Of a DNA stretch of 64,000 nucleotides, positions 57,094 through 63,685 are shown piece by piece. The notes beneath the pieces were generated by a model. The model saw nothing but the letters and a program-made list of their open reading frames with translations. It did not search any database and had not been told where the DNA came from. The position numbers and the translations under genes were made by a program. This DNA is from an uncultured Schlesneria sp. (lineage in GTDB: Bacteria > Planctomycetota > Planctomycetia > Planctomycetales > Planctomycetaceae), in NCBI GenBank assembly GCA_903834925.1, contig CAILLA010000173.1:40541-104540 (forward strand), read 5' to 3'. Positions within the stretch are counted from its first letter, which is position 1. The number at the start of each line of letters is the position of its first letter.

Positions 57094-57377
57094 CGGGCTG
57101 ATAATCGTCTCCGGCTTCAACCCGTTGGTTCCGGCCAAAACTAGCGGTTTCTGGTCATTTCTGGAACCTTCAGCTGCGCTTTATGCTACGCGCAGCATCG
57201 CGGGTGCGGACGTCACGAATTCGAGAATTGTGAACGACACTCAAAATCGCAGCTCTCATACTTGAAAGCTGTCGCCCCACCCGCTGATATTTTCGGAACT
57301 TCTGAAATCTCACAAAAATTCTCTTGGCATTTGCTTGCCACGAAGTTACTATATAACATAACACCCGGTTGCGAGCG
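57094..57377. other. Island left end, no gene
   Basis: About 285 bases between the att repeat and the first toxin-like gene. No integrase, which is often next to the tRNA, is visible. The last 60 bases (ACTATATAACATAACACC) are AT-rich and likely hold the toxin-antitoxin promoter. Confidence 0.4.
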
Positions 57378-57617
57378 ATGCCATACTTCGATCTCTTTCT
57401 ATGGGATGAACAAAACGAGGAGCACGTTGGGCAGCATGGCGTCACGACTGCGGAATTCGAATACGTCGTTCTCAACGCGAAGAAGGCGGGATCAAGCCGT
57501 TCGTCGGGCCGACCGATCGTCTTCGGCGTGACCGAAGCGGGTCGAAAACTCGGTTGCGTCTACGAAGTGATCGACGATCTTTACTGCTATCCAATCACCG
57601 CTTACGAAGTCGAATGA
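57378..57617 (+). CDS. BrnT-like toxin candidate
   Basis: A 79-residue protein: MPYFDLFLWDEQNEEHVGQHG, then VTTAEFEYVVLNAKKAG, GRPIVFGVTEAGRKLGCVYE and YPITAYEVE. The order W-D-x-N-x-x-H-x-x-x-H-G-V, a middle helix and a C-terminal strand is that of BrnT-type ribonuclease toxins, which share the RelE fold. The start is ATG 57378 (a TTG at 57369 is in frame); the ribosome binding site is weak. The HTH gene starts 13 bases after its stop, so the two form a probable type II toxin-antitoxin pair, although the antitoxin type (HTH) is not the usual BrnA. Confidence 0.65.
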   Translation: MPYFDLFLWDEQNEEHVGQHGVTTAEFEYVVLNAKKAGSSRSSGRPIVFGVTEAGRKLGCVYEVIDDLYCYPITAYEVE

Positions 57618-57630
57618 AGGGTTGTCTGCA

Positions 57631-58053
57631 ATGAGTAATCCGAAACCCCCTCCGAAATTCGTTCTCACACCCGAGCAACGGATGATCGTCGAAGAAGTGC
57701 GCCGCCTGGCTGAAATCGAAAAACCAGAAATTCTGGCCGAAGGCCGTCGAGTCTTCGCGGCCGAGGAATGCGTGAACGGACGACTGAAGGCTGTCATGAG
57801 CATCCTCAAGGCTGTCCGCAATTCGCAGAAGGTCACCCTCGATGAACTCGCCGTTCGAACCGGCATGACGAAGCCTTATTTGTCGAAACTGGAAAACGAT
57901 ACTGAAGCCAATGTGACGATCAACACGCTGTACCGCATTGCCGACGCGCTCGGACACGATTTACAGGTGTCCGTCATTCCACGTCCGCAGCCAGCAAAGG
58001 TCGTTACCCGCATACCCCGCGCTCGATTGACCAGCCAAGAAAAAGCTTCGTGA
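57631..58053 (+). CDS. XRE-family HTH protein, antitoxin candidate
   Basis: A 140-residue protein. Residues about 40-80 are a charged helical region, and about 85-115 form a helix-turn-helix of the Cro/CI type (VTLDELAVRTGMTKPYLSKLEN, then NTLYRIADALGHDL). The C-terminal tail is basic (RPQPAKVVTRIPRARLTSQE). As the second gene behind a BrnT-like toxin it would act as antitoxin and autorepressor in the manner of HigA. AAGGG lies about 10 bases upstream of ATG 57631. Confidence 0.7.
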   Translation: MSNPKPPPKFVLTPEQRMIVEEVRRLAEIEKPEILAEGRRVFAAEECVNGRLKAVMSILKAVRNSQKVTLDELAVRTGMTKPYLSKLENDTEANVTINTLYRIADALGHDLQVSVIPRPQPAKVVTRIPRARLTSQEKAS

Positions 58054-58204
58054 CTTACAGTTGTTTGGCCCAGGTTGCAACGGGTTTCGGATGTTCGGTA
58101 TCGCAGTCGATTTTCCAGAGCAAGAGATTGTCTCGACACTGTCGAGACAATTGGATTGAAGTCACTTTCTCCAAATTGTCACGCTCAAAGATCCACTCCA
58201 AACC

Positions 58205-58286
58205 AATTTAGCTGCACCGTGGCAGAAAAACTTGTTGCAACCATGGAATGACTCAAGAAAAATTCTCCAAACGAAATCCAAACTCT
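58205..58286. pseudogene. Decayed copy of the 62919-63000 divergent start region
   Basis: About three quarters of the bases match 62919-63000, e.g. GCACCGT, AACTTGTT, GAATGA and AATTCTCC in the same order. There the region holds the overlapping starts of two divergent genes. Here both frames are broken: the minus-strand reading (VATSFSATVQL) reaches a stop within about 20 codons and the plus-strand frame is shifted. It is a non-functional duplicate. Confidence 0.55.
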
Positions 58287-58298
58287 GGCGCAGATTCG

Positions 58299-58532
58299 TC
58301 ACCGCCCTGATTCAATCAGAGCGATAACCGCTTGCTTTAGTGGTTCGTTGAGTGTCGGCCATGCATCAACGATCTTGGCAAATTCGAGTTCGGATTGTGA
58401 TTCGGATTGAATTGGTTCAAGAGCGAGAACGCCTGCACCGATCTCTTGCCCGTCTTCGTGTGCAACCGCTTCGTCGAACCATTTTTCGTTAATCTTAAGT
58501 CGCATTCTCTTCATGGTTCTCGTTGGCATCAA
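58299..58532 (-). CDS. Small protein coupled to RHH antitoxin, unknown
   Basis: A 77-residue acidic protein: MRLKINEKWFDEAVAHEDGQ at the N-terminal side and LEFAKIVDAWPTLNEPLKQA at the C-terminus. Tails of the form D-A-W-P-x-L-x-x-x-x-K are common at the ends of planctomycete integrases and orphan small proteins (from memory). Its start overlaps the stop of the ribbon-helix-helix gene by 4 bases (ATGA), showing translational coupling. It is not similar to a known toxin. Confidence 0.55.
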   Translation of the reverse strand: MMPTRTMKRMRLKINEKWFDEAVAHEDGQEIGAGVLALEPIQSESQSELEFAKIVDAWPTLNEPLKQAVIALIESGR

Positions 58533-58738
58533 AGCACCATCAATTCCGCCTTTTCGGTCGCACCCTCATTTTCCATCCACAACTTGTCGCCGCGTTCGAT
58601 TCTTGAATCAATCGCCTGATACATCCTTAACGCTTGCCGCATCAAAGCAGTCTTGCTGAGTCCCTTTTTTTCGCATAACTCTTTAAGTACATGCATTTCT
58701 TCATCGGTAAGATTCAGTGTCATCGTTTGTTTGCTCAT
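58529..58738 (-). CDS. Ribbon-helix-helix (CopG-like) protein
   Basis: A 69-residue protein with the RHH pattern: strand QTMTLNLTDEEMHVLKELC, turn KKGLSKTALMRQALRMYQA and an acidic C-terminal tail (ENEGATEKAELMVL). Such proteins act as autoregulating antitoxins or small repressors. ATG 58738 has GGAGG 5 bases upstream; a GTG at 58750 is in frame. It is coupled to the 77-residue gene downstream. Confidence 0.65.
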   Translation of the reverse strand: MSKQTMTLNLTDEEMHVLKELCEKKGLSKTALMRQALRMYQAIDSRIERGDKLWMENEGATEKAELMVL

Positions 58739-58886
58739 CTTTTCCTCCACGAATCATTGTGGACAATGGTGGGAAGAAGTCAATGTTTTTTAGCTAAAAA
58801 GTCCATTAGAATAATTTCGAAAAGCCGCATCTGCGAGTTGTCCGTCCCTGTTCTAGTGACACCGTTGGAACTAATCAGAGCCGATC

Positions 58887-59114
58887 ATGAATCCAATGCC
58901 TGACCCTGTTATTGATGAAATCCGAGAAATACGTCACCAGATCTCGGCAAGCTTTGACCATGATCCGGCGAAGCTTGTGGCCTATCTGATGAAGTTTCAG
59001 GAACAGTTCAAGGACCGCCTGCTCTACATCCCCGACGAACCGACACCGACTCCCGTTGTCGTTCCACCAGTGAGCAGCGAAGTCACTGCTTTGCAGTCTA
59101 TCCCCGTTTCGTGA
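58887..59114 (+). CDS. Small planctomycete-type protein, unknown
   Basis: A 75-residue protein starting MNPMPDPVIDEIREIRHQIS, with DHDPAKLVAYLMKFQEQFKD, then a proline-rich tail (PDEPTPTPVVVPPVS). Short proteins with the D-P-x-x-x-E-x-R-x-x-R-x-x-I-S and D-x-x-K-L-V-A pattern recur as orphan antitoxin-like genes in planctomycetes and cyanobacteria (from memory). No partner toxin is seen downstream. No strong ribosome binding site (AACTAATCAGAGCCGATC upstream). Confidence 0.55.
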   Translation: MNPMPDPVIDEIREIRHQISASFDHDPAKLVAYLMKFQEQFKDRLLYIPDEPTPTPVVVPPVSSEVTALQSIPVS

Positions 59115-59514
59115 TTTGTGACCGCCTCATTTGGGCGTTACCCCGAAGACGGGGTCGGGCTTTCCGTTGCGGATAAGAATTCTCCACTGCAATCCCTAAC
59201 GCGAAATGCACCACCGTTCGGGCGCTTCTGGCCTGCCGTCTTCGTCCGTCGCGGCCAGGGCACCCCAGCACGCGCCCTAACCGCGCCGGACGAAGACGGC
59301 AGGAACAAACCGGCAGACTGCGACGCTCGAACAGCTCAATATGGATGGCTTCGCCACTGTTTTGTTTGGAGAAGAGGCCCTTCCGCTCTGGCCAAATCCG
59401 GCAGGCGTTGGGTCCTGACGCTGGGAATGAGTTTCAGGGTCTCTCGCTGACCACTTCGTTTCGGCGAACTTCAATTTGAAAAGTAACACTCAACCAAAAA
59501 TGGGAAATAGTCCA
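59115..59514. other. Intergenic region with a long inverted repeat
   Basis: About 400 bases without a convincing gene, GC-rich in the middle. The inverted repeat 59232-59303 is listed separately. The rest, up to the end of the DUF4238 gene, has no visible signal. Confidence 0.4.
59232..59303. repeat. 17-bp perfect inverted repeat
   Basis: CCTGCCGTCTTCGTCCG (59232-59248) and its exact complement (59287-59303), separated by 38 bases that contain GCGGCCAGGGC and GCGCCCTAACCGC, which can pair again. The whole can form a long cruciform or a stable RNA stem. It lies between two convergent genes of the island. Confidence 0.65.
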
Positions 59515-60480
59515 TCATTCATCGGCTTTTACATTGGATTCTGAAACGTTTGAATTTTTCCCAGCTGAAGCGAGCCATGTTATCCTCGCTTTCAAGGCGA
59601 TTTGAACAATTTCTTCGGTTGGCCCAGCGATCCACTCATGGGACCATAATGCAAGCAGTCCATTGACCTGCGCCGGGGTGATACTCCACGGCTCGCTGCT
59701 ATTACGACCGACCAAGGCCAAGCTTCGTGTTACTGGCGCAATCACAAAAGCATCTGGATCACGCAAACAACTGGGAGGGGCATTAATAGCGTTGGGCACT
59801 CCCCACCCTACTGGCCTATCTCCAATGATAAAGAATTCGCTTGCAGGGGGGCGCAGCGTAAACCAATTAAGGCGAGGAAACCATCGATGCTGGAAGTAGA
59901 GGGCTTGACAATGTGCGATTTCAAGGAAATTTGCTTGTTCAAGCGGGTCCGGAAACCATCCGTCATCGAAAAGCTTCATTGCGTCCTCGCCACTCACAGT
60001 TGCACATTCGCCAGTACGAAGATGAACCATGCGCGACGGGCGATCGAGGCTCAAAGCTTTTTGTAACCAATCAGGAGGAGACTCCGCCACGGGAACGGCT
60101 AATATCTCGTTAAAGCGATTGCCCCAATCGATAAACTCGAGCTGAATTGGACGCGACCGCGATGCAGCCCACGACAAGTATCGCATTAGTTCGGGCGGAA
60201 GTTCATTAATTGGGCTATTGCCCATTCTCTTAATTGCCCTTGCGGCGGGTCCCTCAACCTCGTTAGCAAGGAAAATCTCAATTGAGGAATCTCGGTCAGC
60301 CAGTCCACCTGGTCCATCAAACATTAAACGTGCTGTTCCTACGTTCTTCGGCGAGCGACGCTTAACCGTACCCCCTTGAATCAAGCCAAGCCACACCCAC
60401 GGATCAGGCGTGGTAAGCGAGTCTGGGTCACAAAATTCCCGCAGATGGAACTTGGAGACATAGTGATGTTGTGCAGCCAT
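59515..60480 (-). CDS. DUF4238 protein
   Basis: A 321-residue protein beginning MAAQHHYVSKFHLREFCDP, the hallmark of DUF4238 (PF14022). Further in it has ELMRYLSWAASRSRP, a long middle region and FFIIGDRPVGWGVPNA with DPDAFVIAPVTRSLALVG. The family is widespread on mobile elements; its activity is unknown, and the conserved H-H-x-x-x-x-F-H start hints at a metal site or nuclease. No signal or TM. No strong ribosome binding site is visible, which is unusual for this window and fits a recently acquired gene. Confidence 0.75.
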   Translation of the reverse strand: MAAQHHYVSKFHLREFCDPDSLTTPDPWVWLGLIQGGTVKRRSPKNVGTARLMFDGPGGLADRDSSIEIFLANEVEGPAARAIKRMGNSPINELPPELMRYLSWAASRSRPIQLEFIDWGNRFNEILAVPVAESPPDWLQKALSLDRPSRMVHLRTGECATVSGEDAMKLFDDGWFPDPLEQANFLEIAHCQALYFQHRWFPRLNWFTLRPPASEFFIIGDRPVGWGVPNAINAPPSCLRDPDAFVIAPVTRSLALVGRNSSEPWSITPAQVNGLLALWSHEWIAGPTEEIVQIALKARITWLASAGKNSNVSESNVKADE

Positions 60481-60604
60481 CGAAAAGTCGTTTTCTTAAC
60501 CCGTCCGAGGTAACGGGAACCTTACTTGATTTCCCCATGACCGCAACGTTCGTCGTGGCCTAGAGGTGATCGGTTCACCCAATCTTGTCGCCGACCAATT
60601 GAGT

Positions 60605-61444
60605 TCAGTACGACGAAAATGCCATTTCGAAGGCAGTGTTATAATACACCATGAATTGACCGTTATTAACGCCAGACGCGGTGCCAGTGAATGGGCTTAT
60701 AAAAAATGTCGCCTTGATGTGTTTCATTGCTTCCTCGTTTTTCTCAAAGCCACCGAGATTATGGCATTCAATTTTGACGCTGTCGGGTACGCAACCGTAT
60801 TTCTGTTTACCAAAGCTTACGTAAACATATTTGTTGGGCTGCTCCGGTACCACAGCGAACTTTTCATCATCAAACACGACGATGTAATTGTAACCTCCAG
60901 CGTACCATCCCCCCCGTTGCTTGAAATAAACAAACGAAAAAAACTCATCTTTTGTGAATGGGCCATCGACAACAAAACATTCCATCGTCTCGTTGCCCTT
61001 TCTTCCACTGGCAACCAATCTGAATTTCTTCTGCAAACGAGCGTTCTCTGCACTCCGTTCCTTTTCGAGTTCAGCGAAGTGTTCTTTCTCCCGTTTGTTC
61101 CAATCGATTGTTATTGGAGTTGGTCCCGGGTGCTTCCAATCCCCTAACTTCGCCACAAGCATGACAACACAACACATCGCAATACACGGATGTTTTTTAG
61201 CCGTTAAGAATGCGAAAAAGTATGTGACCAAGAGTAGTCGCTGCCAAGTCGGGAATTGTGACGTTTTAGGTTTGTGAATATCTGTCGGTAAGACCGCACT
61301 CTTATTTGGCAATGCACGCTGTACCACGCTATTAGCAAAACGAAAGAGCAGTCTGCATTCGCCACAGCGGCCCGTCTTGTTTTTCGACTCATCAGCGATA
61401 TTGTACGTCGCGCCACAGGTCGGACATTGAACGTGAATCGTCAT
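60605..61444 (-). CDS. MJ0042-type zinc-ribbon membrane protein
   Basis: A 279-residue protein. Residues 3-33 are a zinc ribbon (C7, C10, C27, C30; CPTCGATYNIADE, TGRCGECRLLFRF) of the MJ0042 type. One or two hydrophobic segments follow at about 66-100 (LLLVTYFFAFL, CIAMCCVVMLVAKL), then a coiled region (REKEHFAELEKERSAEN) and a soluble C-terminal domain of about 140 residues rich in aromatic residues, not recognised. ATG 61444 has AGGA 6 bases upstream; the longer frame to 61732 is not used because it overlaps the next gene and begins with non-homologous sequence. The DNA is visibly more AT-rich than the core genome, consistent with recent acquisition. Confidence 0.7.
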   Translation of the reverse strand: MTIHVQCPTCGATYNIADESKNKTGRCGECRLLFRFANSVVQRALPNKSAVLPTDIHKPKTSQFPTWQRLLLVTYFFAFLTAKKHPCIAMCCVVMLVAKLGDWKHPGPTPITIDWNKREKEHFAELEKERSAENARLQKKFRLVASGRKGNETMECFVVDGPFTKDEFFSFVYFKQRGGWYAGGYNYIVVFDDEKFAVVPEQPNKYVYVSFGKQKYGCVPDSVKIECHNLGGFEKNEEAMKHIKATFFISPFTGTASGVNNGQFMVYYNTAFEMAFSSY

Positions 61445-61517
61445 AATTTGTCCTAGGATTCCAACGTTCGTTAACATCCATGAGTTCATTGAACGGTGTT
61501 GTTCGGTCACCCAACGT

Positions 61518-62054
61518 TCACCGTACCAGGGAAGATACACCGTGTTCCGGTGACTGCTTTGATATCCCCATCTCGGACAGAATTTCATTGAGGTAGTCGA
61601 GTTCAGGCTCCGCCAGGTTTTCGTTAGTAAGATCTTTGCGTGAAACCAACTTCCTTTCGACGATTTGCCAGCGTTCGTCATGCCAGTGGGAGGTTTCAGA
61701 AACGAATGGGCATGGCAAGTCACAGTCGTCAAATTGCTCGCACGTCAAGTCGATCACACCTTTTCCAGACGAGTTGTCGAACACGATCCAACCATGTTGT
61801 GATTTAGTAAACTTGCCAATGGGATCTCCCGTAACTTGAGTTGCGGTGAATCGTATTTCACTGCGGAAAGCACAAAACAGACGAGAGGCGTTGAAACAAC
61901 CCCCTTTTGGAAAAAACACAAGTGTTGAAACTGGCCTGCCATTCTCTTTGACCAAACGTGCGAGTATTTCGCTAAAGCGACTCGCGTAGTTTTCAATTTC
62001 AGTTGTGGTAAGCGTTGGACTGGTCACGAGGAACTCCAATCGTATCGGACTCAA
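61518..62054 (-). CDS. Putative cysteine-peptidase/transglutaminase-like protein
   Basis: A 178-residue soluble protein, not assigned to a family with certainty. The order GGCFNASRLF (C53), SQHGWIVFD (H87) and GVIDLTCEQFDD (D102) matches the Cys-His-Asp order of transglutaminase-like and NAT-like papain-fold enzymes, where HGW or HAW followed by IIDLT is typical. If correct it is an active enzyme acting on proteins or amines. The C-terminal 70 residues are acidic and helical. It lies in the island between the zinc-ribbon gene and the right att repeat; no partner is evident. Confidence 0.55.
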   Translation of the reverse strand: MSPIRLEFLVTSPTLTTTEIENYASRFSEILARLVKENGRPVSTLVFFPKGGCFNASRLFCAFRSEIRFTATQVTGDPIGKFTKSQHGWIVFDNSSGKGVIDLTCEQFDDCDLPCPFVSETSHWHDERWQIVERKLVSRKDLTNENLAEPELDYLNEILSEMGISKQSPEHGVSSLVR

Positions 62055-62354
62055 TCGGATTTCATTTTTTCGGCCATCGAATTACGGTAAACCATTACTG
62101 CATTCTTGAAGTCCCCTTTTGAATTGTCAACACTGGTGCCCGCGATCGGGAAACCAGCGACCGCAATTAGCTGCCAATCTCTCCCCGTTTTATTCGTACC
62201 TGGACCCCAGGATCTCCCACGGTTTGGCCTGCCCCGATTATGCACAGCGCTCACGGCGCCTGCGTTCGGTCTCCGAACTTTCCAAGTTCGGAGACCGAAC
62301 GCACAAAGTATTTACCCAACGTGTGTCATAACGTGCGATCAAGAGTCGAGTCTT
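62055..62354. other. Island right part, no gene, strong hairpin
   Basis: No convincing gene. A 67-codon minus-strand frame (62051-62254) overlaps the previous gene by ATGA but has no ribosome binding site and poor composition. The perfect 20-bp hairpin 62261-62303 is the main feature. Confidence 0.4.
62261..62303. repeat. Perfect 20-bp hairpin
   Basis: TGCGTTCGGTCTCCGAACTT, loop TCC, then the exact complement (62284-62303). The 20-bp stem is the longest perfect hairpin noticed in the window. There is no T-run directly after it on either strand, so it is not a standard terminator. It may be a mobile-element structural site or a processed RNA stem. Confidence 0.75.
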
Positions 62355-62593
62355 TCAAGGCTCGATTTTGACGTTATTCGTTTCAGCCAAACGAACGGCT
62401 TGCTCCACAACGGCCGAGCGATCGTTATAGCCCAACGCTCGCCATGCGTTGATCAGCCGCTTCAGTACGGGATCAGAGTTATCTTCAATCTCAGTTTGCT
62501 GCGCTTTCTGCTGCGCAGCAGAAATGGCTTTTCCCTGCTGATTCCGCAACCCATTGTCTGGATTATCGGTTACGTCGACACTTTCACCGCTTG
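62355..62593 (-). pseudogene. Gene fragment truncated at the right att repeat
   Basis: An open minus-strand frame ending at 62355 (TNNVKIEP at the C-terminus) that contains DPVLKRLINAWRALGYNDRS, AVVEQAVRLAE. Upstream it runs straight into the antisense of the tRNA half (GGTRTRDPRLMKP, a reading artefact typical of tRNA genes), so its own start is missing. Planctomycete site-specific integrases often end with a similar D-x-x-L-x-x-L-x-x-A-W tail, so this could be the 3' end of a lost integrase; that is an inference. Confidence 0.45.
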
Positions 62594-62684
62594 GCACAGG
62601 CTTCATAAGCCTGGGGTCGCGGGTTCGAGTCCCGCCCTCGCTACTGTCGAAAACCCTTGTTTTACAGGGGTTTTCTTCGTTTAA
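62594..62684. repeat. Direct repeat (att, right)
   Basis: An identical 91-bp copy of 57003-57093, containing the anticodon arm and T arm of tRNA-Met, its 3' end and the terminator (62650-62674). The 5' part of the tRNA is absent, so it is not a functional tRNA gene. It marks the right end of the 5.6-kb island. Confidence 0.93.
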
Positions 62685-62695
62685 AGCCGTCACAA

Positions 62696-62971
62696 TTACT
62701 CAACGATCTGTGGCATTCTCATTGATGGGGCCGGGCGAGTTCTTGCGAGGGGCGAATCAACGGAAAGACCGTCCGGTAACTCGACCTGCCAGACTCGTCG
62801 CCGCCCATCGATGTACATGACGATTTCAGCCGCGCAGGGTGGAATTGAGACTGGTTTTCGGAGAAAAACCGTCTCTGGACCGATTTCGGCTAATTCAAAC
62901 GTTTGATCGCCGACATTCAGTTCCAGCCGCACCGTTGAAGAATAACTTGTTCCGACCGTGGAATGATTCAT
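62696..62971 (-). CDS. Small beta-rich protein paired with kinase-like gene, unknown
   Basis: A 91-residue protein, MNHSTVGTSYSSTVRLELNV, then GDQTFELAEIGPETVFLR and AEIVMYIDGRRRVWQVELPD. The strand pattern suggests a small beta domain. GGAGA 7 bases upstream of its ATG is a good site. Its start codon overlaps that of the divergent kinase-like gene in the palindrome CATG. The fixed head-to-head arrangement, also present in decayed form at 58205-58286, suggests the two belong together. Function unknown. Confidence 0.6.
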   Translation of the reverse strand: MNHSTVGTSYSSTVRLELNVGDQTFELAEIGPETVFLRKPVSIPPCAAEIVMYIDGRRRVWQVELPDGLSVDSPLARTRPAPSMRMPQIVE

Positions 62972-63325
62972 GGAAAATTCTCCGAACGAGATTCAAACTC
63001 GTGCAAACACTTACGCCTTTACGCGTGGGCTAATGTTTGAAGACAGCCTTGGCTTCGGTTTTGATGGTATCGTCTATTCAACGAAACGCCAATCCGCAGT
63101 CAAGGTCTTTAGGCACGAACAGCTTTACCGACATTTGATCGACGGCCTGATTATCCCGAAGACGTCCTTGCGGAATGGCATGCCGAAAAGGCTGAGCAAT
63201 TCGGTGACCGTTGGCCGACCGTCCGTCTTTTGATGAGTTCGTTTGTGCCGTTCGGCATCTATTTAGCCGACGTCAAACCGGGCAACATTGAGTTTGCTGG
63301 AGACGGCCGGACAAAAACAACTTAG
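62970..63325 (+). pseudogene. Kinase-like gene with internal deletion and frameshift
   Basis: The first frame encodes an N-lobe-like start: MENSPNEIQTRANTYAFTRG, LGFGFDGIVYS and QSAVKVFRHEQLYRH (glycine loop and candidate ATP-binding Lys). From about 63133 the homology-like sequence continues in another frame to the TAG at 63323: DRRPDYPEDVLAEWHAEKAE, QFGDRWPTVRLLMSSFVPFG, IYLADVKPGNIEF, where DVKPGN resembles the catalytic loop of small protein-kinase-like proteins. The middle (from memory about 60 residues) is absent and the frame shifts, so the gene is broken. It is head-to-head with the 91-residue gene. Confidence 0.6.
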
Positions 63326-63335
63326 TACTGCGCCG

Positions 63336-63557
63336 TCAGACATAGCGAATCAAATCGCATTTCTTGCGAGATTTGTAATCGTCATACTCGGCGATCTTGG
63401 GATCGTTCCAATCCTCGCTCATCACCTCGTCGAGTGCGGGATACGCATCGCGAGGATCGAAATCGGGCAGAAGTTTCTTGATCTGCTCAAAGACGTCGGC
63501 CCGGAGAACGGTACACTCACTGTGGGATTGCGCAAGAACGAATTCGCGAAATTCTTC
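63336..63557 (-). pseudogene. Fragment of a small acidic protein
   Basis: 73 codons, open from just after a TGA at 63558-63560 to a TGA at 63336-63338, with no start codon in the first 45. It reads EEFREFVLAQSHSECTVLRA, DVFEQIKKLLPDFDPRDAYPA, then MSEDWNDPKIAEYDDYKSR. Across the TGA the upstream frame gives IKAKSIRYLSPE, so the full protein was probably YLSPE followed by EEFREFVL, a motif seen in addiction-module proteins. A nonsense mutation or a truncated duplicate are both possible. Confidence 0.45.
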
Positions 63558-63664
63558 TCATTCTGGGCTCAGGTATCGAATGCTTTTGGCTTTAATACGG
63601 TCTGATTTTCGGTAGTTTGTGAGTTTGATTTACGCTGACAGCACTAGGGCAAAGGCCCGTTAAC

Positions 63665-63685
63665 CACTGCCGCAGGGGCAGTGGG
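63665..63685. repeat. 8-bp hairpin, terminator-like
   Basis: CCACTGCC-GCAGG-GGCAGTGG, followed by GGTTTCG. Another small hairpin, TGCCC-TGAA-GGGCA, is at 63806-63819. Neither is next to an intact gene. Confidence 0.5.

Noticed and set aside
59118..59450. 110-codon plus-strand frame in the island
   Set aside because: It runs through the inverted repeat 59232-59303 and lacks a start site signal.
62051..62254. 67-codon minus-strand frame overlapping 61518-62054 by ATGA
   Set aside because: Overlap is suggestive, but there is no ribosome binding site and the composition is poor.
62594..62643. Second tRNA-Met gene
   Set aside because: Only the 3' part is present; acceptor 5' strand and D arm are missing, so it is an att remnant.
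62581..62693. Coding sequence across the right att repeat
   Set aside because: The stretch GGTRTRDPRLMKP is the usual artefact of reading a tRNA gene antisense.
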